From the NCBI RefSeq assembly GCF_003324525.1, contig NZ_QGDC01000006.1, forward strand, positions 62,001 through 126,000: 64,000 nucleotides of DNA, read 5' to 3'. This DNA is from Mucilaginibacter hurinus. GTDB lineage: Bacteria > Bacteroidota > Bacteroidia > Sphingobacteriales > Sphingobacteriaceae. The stretch's first letter is position 1. Each line of letters starts with the position of its first letter. The translations under genes and the position numbers were made by a program. The notes under the pieces were generated by a model. That model made no database searches, had not been told where the DNA came from, and saw only the letters and a list, made by a program, of their open reading frames with translations. Of the stretch, positions 34,423 to 44,900 are shown piece after piece.

Positions 34423-35601
34423 ATGGAAGTTTTCCACACCGAGAGTAAAATTATAATAACGTGCAACAAAAGGCTATCGCCTTATTTACAGCGCGAGGTT
34501 GAAGAACTGGGTTTTACACCTGTAAGGGTGTTTCAGACCGGTGTTGAACTAAGGGGCACAGTTAATGATTGCATTCCGCTTAATTTAAACCTGCGTTGCG
34601 CAAGCCAGGTGCTTTACCTCCTTGAAAGCTTTACCGCTGCCGACCCGCAAGAGTTGTACAATGAGTTGGTCAAGATTGAGTGGGAAAAGCTGATAGATTT
34701 CACCGGCTATTTTTCTGTTACTTCAAATGTGAACAATGAGCATATACGTACACCGCTTTTTGCCAATGTAAAGGTAAAGGATGCAATTGTCGACCGTATA
34801 AAGAGTGTTAAAGGTGTACGCCCTAACTCGGGCGCCGATTTAAATAAGGCAGTGGTACATTTATATTGGCAGGATGATCGTGCCGAGGTATTCCTGGATA
34901 CATCTGGCGAAACGTTGGCCAAACATAGCTATCGCAAAATACCGGGCAAGGCACCCATGCTTGAGGCGCTTGCAGTATCTACTATTATGGCTACCGATTG
35001 GGATCGTAAAAGCACATTTATTAATCCGATGTGCGGATCAGGCACCATCGCTATAGAGGCAGCATTACTGGCTACTGATAAGCGTCCCGGCTTATTCAGG
35101 ATGAATTATGCCTTTATGCATGTTGTAGGTTATGACGAGCAGGTGTTTTTTGTTGAGAGACGTAAATTAAAGGATAAAGCACAAAAAGAAACAGGTTTTA
35201 AAATTATAGCAACTGACATTTCACAAGACGCTGTTGACGTATCGCAGCGCAACGCTAAAACAGCCGGGGTAGAACATTTGATAGATTTCAGCGTTTGTGA
35301 TTTTGCAGATACGCCGGTACCGGAGCAACCGGGCGTTATTATGTTCAATCCGGAGTATGGCGAAAGGTTAGGAATACATACCAAGCTAGAGGCTACTTAT
35401 AAACGTGTAGGTGACTTTATGAAGACAGATTGCCGTGGTTACAAGGGATACATTTTCACCGGTAATCCTGATCTGGCAAAAAAAATTGGGTTAAAAACGT
35501 CACGAAAAATTGAATTTTATAACGGGAAACTTGATTGCCGGCTTTTAGAATATGAGTTATACGAAGGCACCAGGAGAGTAATAAAGCAAGAAGAAGAATG
35601 A
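34423..35601 (+). CDS. THUMP-domain RNA methyltransferase (RlmL-N/UPF0020 family)
   Basis: 392 residues. A THUMP domain (about 20-150, GFTPVRVFQTGVELRG) is followed by a SAM-dependent MTase domain: motif I in FINPMCGSGTIAIEAALLA, ATDISQDAVDVSQRNAK, and motif IV NPEYGERLG (usually NPPYGER), which modifies guanine N2 in 23S rRNA in relatives. The Pro-to-Glu change in motif IV may be normal in this group. The next gene overlaps by 4 bases. Confidence 0.9.
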   Translation: MEVFHTESKIIITCNKRLSPYLQREVEELGFTPVRVFQTGVELRGTVNDCIPLNLNLRCASQVLYLLESFTAADPQELYNELVKIEWEKLIDFTGYFSVTSNVNNEHIRTPLFANVKVKDAIVDRIKSVKGVRPNSGADLNKAVVHLYWQDDRAEVFLDTSGETLAKHSYRKIPGKAPMLEALAVSTIMATDWDRKSTFINPMCGSGTIAIEAALLATDKRPGLFRMNYAFMHVVGYDEQVFFVERRKLKDKAQKETGFKIIATDISQDAVDVSQRNAKTAGVEHLIDFSVCDFADTPVPEQPGVIMFNPEYGERLGIHTKLEATYKRVGDFMKTDCRGYKGYIFTGNPDLAKKIGLKTSRKIEFYNGKLDCRLLEYELYEGTRRVIKQEEE

Positions 35602-36092
35602 AAAAAATAATTTTGGTAATTTTTTCGGTAGTCATAGCTTTCGCGGCTAATGCACAACAAAAGTTGGCTTTCCCGTTTCAGGGTGGTAAAACGGTGATGC
35701 AAAACTTTTTTAGGGACAGCCTTAAAGTTTCCAAAGACGTTATTAATAAAAAGGCTGTTGGCAGCGCAGTTTTTAAGTTCACTGCAAACGAGTATGGCCA
35801 GGTAAAAAAAATAATAGTGTATTACGCAGATGATGCCATACTGGTAAAATCAATAATTGAAGCCTTGCAGAAGTCTGACCGGAAATGGATAATACCTGAT
35901 GGTGAAAAAACACACGATTTTATACTGCCATTTTCAATAAACTTTAATACGTCCCCAACCTCCTCAGACCAATTGAACAAACAGCTGTTTGATTATTACA
36001 GTAAACGTCAGCCTATCGTGTCGTTTGACCAGGTGCCGCTTGATATGGCCACCTTACTGCCCACAATAATAGTAAAATACGATATCAAGTAA
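35598..36092 (+). CDS. Small secreted protein with a TonB-C-like domain
   Basis: 164 residues; starts inside the stop of the methyltransferase gene (ATGA overlap), so the two are co-translated. Signal peptide to about residue 19 (ILVIFSVVIAFAANAQ). The mature part has AVFKFTANEYGQVKKIIVYY and IIEALQKSDRKWIIPDGEK, a layout like TonB-C-terminal domains. No TonB-type membrane anchor is present. Function not recognised. Confidence 0.65.
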   Translation: MKKIILVIFSVVIAFAANAQQKLAFPFQGGKTVMQNFFRDSLKVSKDVINKKAVGSAVFKFTANEYGQVKKIIVYYADDAILVKSIIEALQKSDRKWIIPDGEKTHDFILPFSINFNTSPTSSDQLNKQLFDYYSKRQPIVSFDQVPLDMATLLPTIIVKYDIK

Positions 36093-36213
36093 TTTCTTGC
36101 CTTACTAACTGAGCTCTTTTATATATTACTAGTAATTGAAAGTATTTTTCTGTATTAAATAATTATTTAACCAAATACGTTTTGATAAAATCTGACTATA
36201 AATCTTTTTCGTT

Positions 36214-36233
36214 TATATAGATATAACTATATA
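36214..36233. promoter_or_regulatory. Operator-like palindrome before the XRE gene
   Basis: TATATAG-ATATAA-CTATATA at 36214-36233, perfect 7-base arms, ending 2 bases before the ATG at 36236. The position suits self-repression of this regulator. Confidence 0.5.
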
Positions 36234-36235
36234 AT

Positions 36236-36475
36236 ATGGAAGATTTGAGTCTTAAGATTAAGACGGTAGAAGCCAATATCAGAAGGCATCGCGAAGAAAA
36301 AAATTATACGCAGGAATACCTCGCAGCCAAGCTGAAAATATCGCAAAACGCATACAGCAAAATTGAGTTGGGCTATACCAAAATAACGTTAGAACGCCTT
36401 TTTCAGATAGCCGCCGTGTTAGGAACCGGTGTAAATGAGCTTTTAGATCACAAGGCAAAGCTAACTGAATTGTAA
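36236..36475 (+). CDS. XRE-family helix-turn-helix regulator
   Basis: 79 residues: a single HTH-3 domain, residues 7-66, with YTQEYLAAKLKISQNAYSKI as helices 2-3 and a LELGYTK-like recognition helix. No partner domain, so a Cro/repressor-type protein. The palindrome directly upstream suggests autoregulation. Whether it controls the decayed HD gene 16 bases after its stop is unknown. Confidence 0.85.
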   Translation: MEDLSLKIKTVEANIRRHREEKNYTQEYLAAKLKISQNAYSKIELGYTKITLERLFQIAAVLGTGVNELLDHKAKLTEL

Positions 36476-36479
36476 CGGC

Positions 36480-36487
36480 TATCTTTG
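36480..36487 (+). promoter_or_regulatory. -7 box before the HD pseudogene
   Basis: TATCTTTG, a full consensus match, 4 bases before the ATG at 36492. Confidence 0.55.
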
Positions 36488-36491
36488 TGCG

Positions 36492-37149
36492 ATGTTAAAT
36501 TCAGCGCAAACAGCAATCATAAACAAAACTGTTTTGTTGTGAAAGAGGCATTAAAAGACGCCGAGAGCGGGCATGATTGGTGGCACATTCAGCGTGTGTG
36601 GATTAATGCCAGGACTATAGCAAAAAGCGAGCAGGCCGATCAATTTGTTGTGCAGTTGGCGGCGTTACTTCATGATATAGCTGATGCTAAATTTCATGGC
36701 GGTGACGAAGAAATTGGTCCGGAAAAAGCAGGACGATGGCTACGCAGTTTGGCGCTTGAAGATGAGGTTATATAACATGTGCAGCAGGTAATCAGGCACA
36801 TGTCTTTTAAATCAAGTTTTAATGCCCAGGGTTTTCGTTCGATGGAAATGGATATAGTGCAGGATGCTGACCGTTTAGATGCAATAGGCGCTATAGGTAT
36901 TGCCCGTGCTTTCAGCTACGGCGGACATACGGGCCGGGCGTTTTACGATCCGGATATTGAGCCCAGGCTTAATTTAACTAAAGAGGCATATCAACATTCA
37001 AATGCACCAACCATTAACCATTTTTATGAGAAGTTGCTTCTGCTTAAAGATAAGATGAATACGGCTACAGCACAATGAATGGCTAAACAAAGGCATCAGT
37101 TTATGGAAGATTACTCAAGCAATTTTACTTGGAATGGGGTGCCATTTAA
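36492..37149 (+). pseudogene. HD-domain phosphohydrolase, decayed
   Basis: Reads through as MLNSAQTAIINKTV, then VVKEALKDAESGHDWWHIQRV and LLHDIADAKFHGGDEE: the HD-family metal motif H...HD with the GHDWWHI signature of YedJ/YpgQ-type hydrolases. Four lesions: a lost T in the run 36532-36535 shifts the frame; TAA at 36773-36775 and TGA at 37076-37078 are in-frame stops, the second before MAKQRHQFMEDY; and a lost C near 37114, whose restoration gives YLKQFYLEWGAI and a natural stop at 37149. Four independent hits argue for true decay. Confidence 0.85.
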
Positions 37150-37206
37150 TGTAGATACAGGGGACTTGTTTCCGCTTTGGTTTATAAACAACAAACAGAA
37201 AGGTAC

Positions 37207-37932
37207 TTAAATCCCCAGGGCTTCGCAAGCTTTTTCGGCAGATAGCTTTTCTGCATTCTTTTTACTGAACTCCTTGCCAAGACCAAGCACTTCCCCGTCA
37301 ACAGTGGTTTGTATGGTGAAAAGTTTGTTACTTTCACCCTCTTGATTACCGACCAATTCAAAACAAATATCCTTGCCGTGTCGTTGGCACCATTCTATCA
37401 ATTTGCTCTTAAAATTCGTTTCGGTTTGCTCAAGCGTGTGAATGTCTATATGCGATTTGATGATATGATTTATCAGGAAACTTTTGGTGAACTCGTAACC
37501 CTTGTCAAGGTAAACAGCGCCTACCAGTGCTTCAAAGGCGTCCCCTAGTAAGGAGCCTTGTCGTCCCGAATTGAGTATCCGGCTATCGTATTCTATTAAA
37601 TTTTCAAAACCCAGCTTGCGGCCAAGCTGGTTAAGATTTACACGGCTTACAATCTTTGAGCGCAACTCAGTTAAAAATCCTTCGTCTTTGTAAGGATAAA
37701 GTTTAAAAAGTACTTCGGCTACTACGCTGCCCAATACTGCGTCTCCAAGAAATTCAAGGCGCTCGTTACTGTTTTTTACGCCTTTCTTTACGTTTTGCGC
37801 AACAGATTTATGGCGGAAAGCAAGGCGATATAACGACAAATTGCCCGGAACAAATCCGAGCAAATTTTTTAAAACTTTAACGTATTTCCTGTTGGGTGAA
37901 AGGTAAAGCTTATAAAACCGACTGATAGGCAT
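37207..37932 (-). CDS. rnc: Ribonuclease III
   Basis: Double-strand RNA endonuclease, 241 residues. Catalytic domain holds NERLEFLGDAVLGSVVAEVLF (acidic metal ligands), GRQGSLLGDAFEALVGAVYLD (second Glu/Asp), then a dsRNA-binding domain (about 165-240) with FTIQTTVDGEVLGLGKEFSK. Last gene of the acpP-fabF-rnc operon; the three-gene order is standard in this group. Confidence 0.95.
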   Translation of the reverse strand: MPISRFYKLYLSPNRKYVKVLKNLLGFVPGNLSLYRLAFRHKSVAQNVKKGVKNSNERLEFLGDAVLGSVVAEVLFKLYPYKDEGFLTELRSKIVSRVNLNQLGRKLGFENLIEYDSRILNSGRQGSLLGDAFEALVGAVYLDKGYEFTKSFLINHIIKSHIDIHTLEQTETNFKSKLIEWCQRHGKDICFELVGNQEGESNKLFTIQTTVDGEVLGLGKEFSKKNAEKLSAEKACEALGI

Positions 37933-37942
37933 TCATTACACT

Positions 37943-39196
37943 TTAATCTTCATATTTCTTGAAAATAACAGACGCATTGTGTCCGCCAAATCCAAATCCA
38001 TTGCTTTGCGCTATACGTATATCACGTTTTTGCGCGGTATTAAATGTAAAGTTAATCTTGGGATCAAAAGCCGGGTCATCAGTAAAGTGGTTAATGGTAG
38101 GCGGTATTACGCCATTTTTTAACGCTAGTATTGATGCGATAGCTTCTACCGCGCCGGCTGCACCTAAAAGGTGGCCTGTCATAGATTTTGTTGAGCTGAT
38201 ATTAATGCGGTACACGTCATCGCCAAACACATCAGTTATCGCTTTTATTTCCTGCGGATCGCCGATAGGTGTACTTGTACCGTGCACATTAACATAATCA
38301 ATGTCAGACGCTTTAAGACCGGCGTCATTTAAAGCGGCTTTCATTACCAGGGCTGCGCCCAGGCCTTCAGGGTGCGGTGCCGTCATGTGGTGTGCATCGG
38401 CACTCATGCCGCCGCCAACCATCTCGGCATATATTTTAGCGCCACGCTTTAAAGCATGATCCAGTTCTTCTAAAATGATAGTACCGGCACCTTCACCGGC
38501 TACAAACCCTTCGCGGTCCAAATCAAACGGACGAGACGCAGTTGCTGGGTCATCGTTACGGGTAGACAAGGCGTGCATCGCATTAAATCCGCCTATACCC
38601 GCCTCATTAATTATCGCCTCAGATCCGCCGGTAACAAACATGTCTGCTTTACCAAGGCGTATATAATTAAAAGCGTCAATCAATGAATTATTTGAAGAAG
38701 CGCAGGCAGACACCGTAGAAAAGTTGGGTCCGCGTAAACCATATTTTATTGATATATGGCCCGGCGCAATGTCTGAAATCATTTTAGGGATGAAGAAGGG
38801 GTTAAAACGGGGAGTCCCGTCGCCCTTTGCAAAATTTACAACTTCATCTAAAAAAGTCTTTAAGCCCCCAATGCCCGAACCCCATATAACACCTATGCGG
38901 TTAACGTCAAGCTTATCAAACTCCAAACCGGCGTCTTTAACAGCTTCTTCCGTTGAAAATAGGGCATATTGTACAAAAGGGTCTAACTTGCGGGCATCTT
39001 TTCTGCCTAAAAAGGCATCAGCATCAAATCCCTTAAGTTCACAGGCAAATTTTGTTTTGAAATGGGTTGTATCAAAACTTTTTATCAAGGCAGCGCCACT
39101 CACCCCCTTGATCAATGCGTCCCAATATTCAGAAACGCTGTTGCCAATAGGAGTAAGTGCTCCAAGCCCGGTTACTACTACTCTTTTAAACTCCAT
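37943..39196 (-). CDS. fabF: Beta-ketoacyl-ACP synthase II
   Basis: 417 residues. Condenses malonyl-ACP with acyl-ACP in fatty acid elongation. Cys nucleophile in VSACASSNNSLIDAFNYIRL, His pair in YVNVHGTSTPIGD and SMTGHLLGAAGAVEAIAS, and GFGFGGHNA at the C-terminus. Between acpP and rnc with short gaps (16 and 10 bases), so one transcript. Confidence 0.96.
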   Translation of the reverse strand: MEFKRVVVTGLGALTPIGNSVSEYWDALIKGVSGAALIKSFDTTHFKTKFACELKGFDADAFLGRKDARKLDPFVQYALFSTEEAVKDAGLEFDKLDVNRIGVIWGSGIGGLKTFLDEVVNFAKGDGTPRFNPFFIPKMISDIAPGHISIKYGLRGPNFSTVSACASSNNSLIDAFNYIRLGKADMFVTGGSEAIINEAGIGGFNAMHALSTRNDDPATASRPFDLDREGFVAGEGAGTIILEELDHALKRGAKIYAEMVGGGMSADAHHMTAPHPEGLGAALVMKAALNDAGLKASDIDYVNVHGTSTPIGDPQEIKAITDVFGDDVYRINISSTKSMTGHLLGAAGAVEAIASILALKNGVIPPTINHFTDDPAFDPKINFTFNTAQKRDIRIAQSNGFGFGGHNASVIFKKYED

Positions 39197-39212
39197 TTAT
39201 AAGTTCAGGAGT

Positions 39213-39449
39213 TTATTTAACGTTTTTTTCCAGGTAAGCTACAGCCTGCCCTACAGTACCAATAGTTTCTGCCTGGTCGTCAGGAATAGCTACGTTAAAT
39301 TCTTTTTCAAACTCCATGATCAGTTCTACTGTATCTAAAGAGTCTGCACCAAGGTCATTGGTAAAGCTTGCTTCTGGTGTAACTTCACTTTCGTCAACAC
39401 CTAATTTTTCTACGATAATAGCTTTTACTCTTGAAGCGATATCAGACAT
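39213..39449 (-). CDS. acpP: Acyl carrier protein
   Basis: 78 residues; phosphopantetheine-bearing Ser in [20 protein letters not shown] at about residue 36. Highly acidic as usual. First gene of the operon; promoter immediately upstream. Confidence 0.96.
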   Translation of the reverse strand: MSDIASRVKAIIVEKLGVDESEVTPEASFTNDLGADSLDTVELIMEFEKEFNVAIPDDQAETIGTVGQAVAYLEKNVK

Positions 39450-39485
39450 AGTCTTATGATTTAATGATTAATAATTTTTGTGATG

Positions 39486-39516
39486 CAAAGAAAAATAAAT
39501 TCTGTTAAATATCAAA
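39486..39516 (-). promoter_or_regulatory. Promoter of acpP-fabF-rnc
   Basis: Minus strand TTTG (39516-39513), 19 bases, then TTTCTTTG (39493-39486), a one-base variant of TAnnTTTG. Confidence 0.6.
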
Positions 39517-39602
39517 TGTAAAACTTTTGCATAATTAACATAACAAATTTTTACCGTTAGAGTTTCAAATTTGTAATTTTACCGCTGTAAAAATAGTGTT
39601 TT

Positions 39603-40022
39603 TTGAATAGGAAATTTTTAAAGTTTGAGATAGATCTGGATTTTGTACTGATAGCAGTTACAACATCGCTTAAAGATTATCGCATATGCTATCTTATTAA
39701 TAAGCACCTCAACTTCAACTTTATAAAACAGCCCGATCTTGAAGTTGATATACAACAGCAAACCGGCCCGGTTTACTTTTCTTTATACCATGATAACTGG
39801 GAGGCCAGTGAAACCGATTTTTATGTAATAGCCAACAAGGGATCTGATGGTTACCTGGTACCTGAAATGCGTAAAACCGATTACTTCTTAATGATCAAAA
39901 ATTACATAGATGACGAAGAACTGGATAAGCTTGTTTTCTCCTTAAATAAGATACCTGAAATAGTAGCAGCGGTAAAGATTGACCCGAAAAAGCTAAAATC
40001 CCGTGAAAATCTCCTATTTTAG
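39603..40022 (+). CDS. IPExxxVDY-family protein
   Basis: 139 residues from a TTG at 39603; no ATG or GTG in frame fits. Contains the family's namesake region as IPEIVAAVKI near the C-terminus, plus FEIDLDFVLIAVTTSLKDYR. Found next to acpP and pyk in many Bacteroidota; function unknown. It is 56 bases before pyk in the same direction and probably shares a transcript. Confidence 0.8.
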   Translation: MNRKFLKFEIDLDFVLIAVTTSLKDYRICYLINKHLNFNFIKQPDLEVDIQQQTGPVYFSLYHDNWEASETDFYVIANKGSDGYLVPEMRKTDYFLMIKNYIDDEELDKLVFSLNKIPEIVAAVKIDPKKLKSRENLLF

Positions 40023-40078
40023 CGCCGGAATTTTGGGTGTTAATAGTACACCTTAGTATATAGAAAAGACCAACCAGT

Positions 40079-41518
40079 ATGAAATTATATTACAACCGAA
40101 CTAAGATAGTAGCAACGATGGGCCCCGCGTCGGCGCCAAAAGATATTTTATTATCAATGGTAAAGGCGGGTGTAAATGTTTGCCGTCTTAATTTTTCGCA
40201 CGGTAAAACTGAAGACCATAAAAAGGTTATCGAAACTATTCGTGAAATAAACGAGCAGTACAAAACCAACGTAGCTATATTAGCGGATTTGCAAGGGCCA
40301 AAGATTCGTATCGGCCTGGTTAAAGATGGTGGCATTCACTTAATAAATGGTACCCGAATAAACATTACTACCAATGAGTGCATTGGTGATGATAACCAGA
40401 TTTACATCACTTACGAAACCTTTCCGCAGGATGTAAAAACAAACGAGATCATTTTGCTTGATGATGGCAAAATACAGATGCGCGTTCTTGAAACCAACCG
40501 TAAAGACACTGTGATTTGCGAGGTTTTGCACGGTGGTATATTAACATCGCGCAAGGGGGTTAACCTGCCTAATACAAAAGTATCTATCCCAAGTTTAACC
40601 GAGGAAGACCTTGTTAACCTGCACTTTGCATTAGATAACGATGTTGAATGGATAGGATTATCCTTTGTGCGCGATGCAGGCGATATTACAGAATTAAAGC
40701 GTGTAATAAATTCAAGAAACAGTGCAGCCCGGGTAATAGCAAAAATTGAAAAACCTGAGGCCATTGACAATATAGACGCTATTATAGCTGCTACAGACGG
40801 CGTTATGGTAGCCAGGGGAGACCTGGGGGTTGAAATGCCGCTTGAGCAGGTACCATTACTTCAAAAAATGATTGCGCGTAAATGCCGCGCAGCCTCAAAA
40901 CCGGTGATTGTAGCTACGCAAATGCTTGAGTCGATGATAACAACGCCACGGCCTACACGTGCCGAGGTGAATGACGTAGCTAACTCAGTATTGGATGGCG
41001 CTGACGCTGTTATGCTAAGCGGCGAGACATCCGTAGGTGAGTTTCCGCTTATTGTTATTGAAACTATGGCTAAGATTGTACGTGATGTAGAGGAATTCGG
41101 GTATCCTTTTAATACAACACAAAAGCAGGATAACCTGGATACAAATTCGCCTAACTACTTAAGCGATGCGGTATGCGGATCGGCTGTTTACCTTGCCGAA
41201 CATACTAATGCTGTTGGTATTGTGGCCATGACCACATCTGGTTACACCGCTTTTGAAATTTCAAGTTACAGGCCAAAGGCAAGTACTTATATCTTTACAT
41301 CAAACAGGCAGTTGCTTAACGCGTTAAGCCTGGTTTGGGGCGTAAGGGCGTTTTATTATGACCAATTGGAGAGTACAGATAAAACCATAAGCGATGTAAA
41401 TGGTATGTTAAAAACCGAAAAGCTGATACAAAGCGGCGATGTGGTTATAAATACCGCCTCTGTGCCCATTGTTACACAAGGTAAAACCAATATGCTAAAA
41501 GTTAGCGTGGTTGAGTAA
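40079..41518 (+). CDS. pyk: Pyruvate kinase
   Basis: 479 residues. Converts phosphoenolpyruvate and ADP to pyruvate and ATP. Motifs RTKIVATMGPASAPKDIL, VCRLNFSHGKTEDHK, IAKIEKPEAIDNIDAI and GVMVARGDLGVEMPLEQVP, and MLESMITTPRPTRAEVNDVA at the substrate site; the C-terminal allosteric domain is present. Terminator follows after 24 bases. Confidence 0.97.
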   Translation: MKLYYNRTKIVATMGPASAPKDILLSMVKAGVNVCRLNFSHGKTEDHKKVIETIREINEQYKTNVAILADLQGPKIRIGLVKDGGIHLINGTRINITTNECIGDDNQIYITYETFPQDVKTNEIILLDDGKIQMRVLETNRKDTVICEVLHGGILTSRKGVNLPNTKVSIPSLTEEDLVNLHFALDNDVEWIGLSFVRDAGDITELKRVINSRNSAARVIAKIEKPEAIDNIDAIIAATDGVMVARGDLGVEMPLEQVPLLQKMIARKCRAASKPVIVATQMLESMITTPRPTRAEVNDVANSVLDGADAVMLSGETSVGEFPLIVIETMAKIVRDVEEFGYPFNTTQKQDNLDTNSPNYLSDAVCGSAVYLAEHTNAVGIVAMTTSGYTAFEISSYRPKASTYIFTSNRQLLNALSLVWGVRAFYYDQLESTDKTISDVNGMLKTEKLIQSGDVVINTASVPIVTQGKTNMLKVSVVE

Positions 41519-41541
41519 TATCTAACAATACCTAAAGACAT

Positions 41542-41574
41542 AAAAGAGCTGCAAATACTGCAGCTCTTTTTTTT
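41542..41574 (+). terminator. Terminator of pyk
   Basis: Perfect 12-bp stem (41542-41553 with 41559-41570), 5-base loop, T run of eight. Confidence 0.92.
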
Positions 41575-41776
41575 GCCCTTTTTTTTATGATATCCTTATT
41601 AATCTGAAAACAGAATTAGAGTTTAACTTATATAATTTAGTAACATAATGCCGTTTTAATAACCTGCAGCCTGTGGCAATTTTTTATAATTGATAAATAA
41701 ATTTTTGCATGTGTAAACATCTATAAAAGACTATAATAAATTCCAAGTTTTATTCTAAAAAACTTTCATTTTTTAG

Positions 41777-41863
41777 TTTTCCACAAGCGTAATTGGTTGT
41801 AAGTTAATTATTTAATGCTTACATTGTAGTAGATAATCTTTACACTCCACACGGTGTGGAAAA
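41777..41863. promoter_or_regulatory. Candidate DnaA boxes and palindrome before nrdJ
   Basis: The gap 41575-41960 (386 bases, AT-rich, no gene) contains TTTTCCACA at 41777-41785 and its inverted copy at 41855-41863, both one base from the DnaA-box consensus TTATCCACA. The second overlaps a 15-base palindrome, TCCACACGGTGTGGA (41846-41860). A NrdR-like or other repressor site is an alternative. No riboswitch signature seen. Confidence 0.4.
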
Positions 41864-41960
41864 CTCTGAATTGGCTGGTGACGTAAAGGGTGATAAATTT
41901 GGTTAAAAACCCTTTATATTTTTTAACTGACATAATACGATATATATAACATTTATAGCT

Positions 41961-44900
41961 ATGGGCAAAAACATTTCAAAAAAAGCAGCCGCGTCGGGCG
42001 GTAAGGGGCTGAAGGTTAACAGGTACTTCAGCAAGGAAGGGGTCAGCGTTTATGATCTTTTCAATTACGAAAAACGTTCGTCGGTTATCCGTAACCCGTC
42101 CGGCGATGCCGTATTTGAGATGAATGATGTTGAAGTGCCTTCAACATGGTCACAGGTTGCTACAGATATATTAGCCCAAAAATATTTCCGTAAAGCCGGC
42201 GTTCCTCAACCTGATGGCAGCACCGGTTCTGAAAAAAGCATTAAGCAGGTTGCGCACCGTATGGCCAATTGCTGGAAAGAGTGGGGCGCACGCTACGGTT
42301 ATTTTGCCAGCCCTAAAGATGCAGATGTATTTTATGATGAAATAGTTTACACTATTACCGGTCAGTTGGCAGCGCCAAATTCGCCGCAATGGTTTAATAC
42401 AGGTTTACACAGTTCATACGGTATTACCGGCAAGCCGCAGGGCCATTATTATGTAGACCCGGTTACCGAGGTGCTAAGCAAATCAACGTCAGCATACGAG
42501 CGCCCGCAACCCCACGCTTGCTTCATCCTGTCTGTAGATGATGATTTGGTGAATGAAGGCGGTATTATGGACCTTTGGGTACGCGAGGCCCGTATATTTA
42601 AATATGGCTCAGGTGTTGGTACCAACTTTTCACGCATCCGTGGCGAAAACGAAAAACTGTCAGGCGGTGGTTATTCATCAGGCCTGATGTCTTTCCTTAA
42701 AATAGGCGATCGCGCTGCAGGCGCTATCAAGTCTGGCGGTACTACACGCCGCGCGGCTAAAATGGTTTGCCTTGACCTTGACCACCCGGAGATAGAAGGG
42801 TTTGTAAACTGGAAAGTTGAGGAAGAGAAAAAAGTAGCGGCTTTAATTGCTGCCGGTTATTCTTCAGACTATGAAGGTGAAGCTTACCGTACAGTATCCG
42901 GTCAAAATTCAAATAACTCAGTACGTATACCAAACAGCTTTTTCCATGCCCTTAACGAAGGAAAAAGTTGGGACCTTATAGGCCGCATGAAAGGCAATGT
43001 AGTAAAGTCTGTCTCTTCACAAAAGTTGTGGGATGATATCGCTTTTGCAGCCTGGGCTTGTGCCGACCCTGGTGTACAGTATGACAGTACCATTAATGAG
43101 TGGCATACCTGCCCTGAAGGTGGACGTATAAATGCTTCAAACCCTTGCTCAGAATACATGTTCCTTGATAACACGGCATGTAACCTGGCATCTATCAACC
43201 TGGCGCATTTCTTTGATAAAGAAACCCGCACGTTTGATGTTAAAGGATTTGAGCATGCCTGCCGTATATGGACTATCGTATTAGAAATTTCGGTGTTAAT
43301 GGCACAATTCCCATCAAAGGAAGTAGCTCAGTTATCATATGATTACCGTACGTTAGGTTTAGGGTATGCTAACTTAGGTTCGGCCCTGATGGTAAACGGT
43401 ATACCTTACGATAGTGAAAAAGCACGTGCTATAGGTGGTGCTATCACAGCCATCATGACTGGTACTGCCTACGCTACTTCGGCCGAGTTGGCCCGTGAAC
43501 TGGGTACTTTCCGCATGTATAATGAGAACAAGGAACATATGCTGCGCGTAATGCGTAACCACCGCTACGCAGCGTATAACTCTACCGAAAACTACGAGCA
43601 ACTGGAGATTCACCCTCCGGGTATCGATCAGAAATATTGCCCTGATTATTTATTGTCGGCAGCATGCAACGCATGGGATAAGGCAGTTGAAATGGGCGAA
43701 AAACATGGCTACCGTAATGCACAGACCACTGTTATAGCACCAACCGGTACTATTGGCCTGGTGATGGATTGCGATACTACAGGTATTGAGCCTGATTTTG
43801 CACTGGTTAAATTTAAAAAGCTATCTGGTGGTGGCTACTTTAAGATTATTAACCAGGCGGTTCCGGAAGCTTTAACTAATTTAGGGTACAAGGAGCATGA
43901 GGTTACCGCCATTGTAAATTATGCTAAAGGTGCCGCTACTTTAAAGGGCGCTCCGCATATTAATCTTGAAAGCTTAAAAGCAAAAGGCTTAACAGACAGT
44001 GACCTGGAAAAATTAGATAGAGGTGTAGTTTCTGCCTTTGAAATATCATTCGCGTTTAATGTATGGAGCTTGGGTGAAGATGTGCTTCAGCGTTTAGGCT
44101 TTACTGCCGAGCAGTATAACGCCGCCGACTTTAACCTGCTGCGTGCATTAGGTTTCAGTAAAAAGCAAATTGCCGAAGCTAATGAATACATCTGCGGTAC
44201 CATGACCATAGAGGGCGCGCCATATCTTAAACAAGAACATTACCCGATTTTTGATTGCGCTAACAAGTGCGGTGCAAAAGGCGAGCGTTACATACATGCG
44301 CATGGCCATATCAAGATGATGGCTGCAGCACAGCCTTTCCTTTCAGGCGCTATCTCAAAAACCATTAATTTGCCAAATGAGGCTAAGGTTGAAGAGATAA
44401 AAGATTGCTATGAGTTATCATGGAAGCTTGGTCTTAAAGCCAACGCGCTTTATCGTGACGGATGCAAATTATCTCAGCCATTGTCTACCAAGTCTGACGC
44501 TAAGGAAGAAGCTGACGACAAGCTGGAATCAGTTGAGGAAGTATTGGGTGAGGCAGCTAATGTTAAATTGAGTGATCTTACAGCTGAGCAGGTATTGGAA
44601 GCGGCGATGGCCATCATCGAAAAATCGCACGACACTTCTTTTATGCGCCAGTTATCGCGTGTTGTACAAAAAAAGAGCCTGCCATTTAAACGTCGTGGTT
44701 ACACACAAAAAGCCACTATTGACGGCCAGACCGTGTTTGTGAGAACGGGCGAGTATGAAGACGGTACATTAGGCGAAATTTTTGTGGATATGCACAAAGA
44801 AGGGGCAACATTCCGCTCGTTGATGAACTGCTTTGCTATTGCCGTGTCGGTAGGTTTACAGTACGGCGTACCACTGGAAGAATACGTAGAGAAATTCACC

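Noticed and set aside
41575..41960. Adenosylcobalamin riboswitch or replication origin before nrdJ
   Set aside because: No B12-box consensus is present, and only two DnaA-like boxes are seen without a cluster or adjacent DUE repeats.
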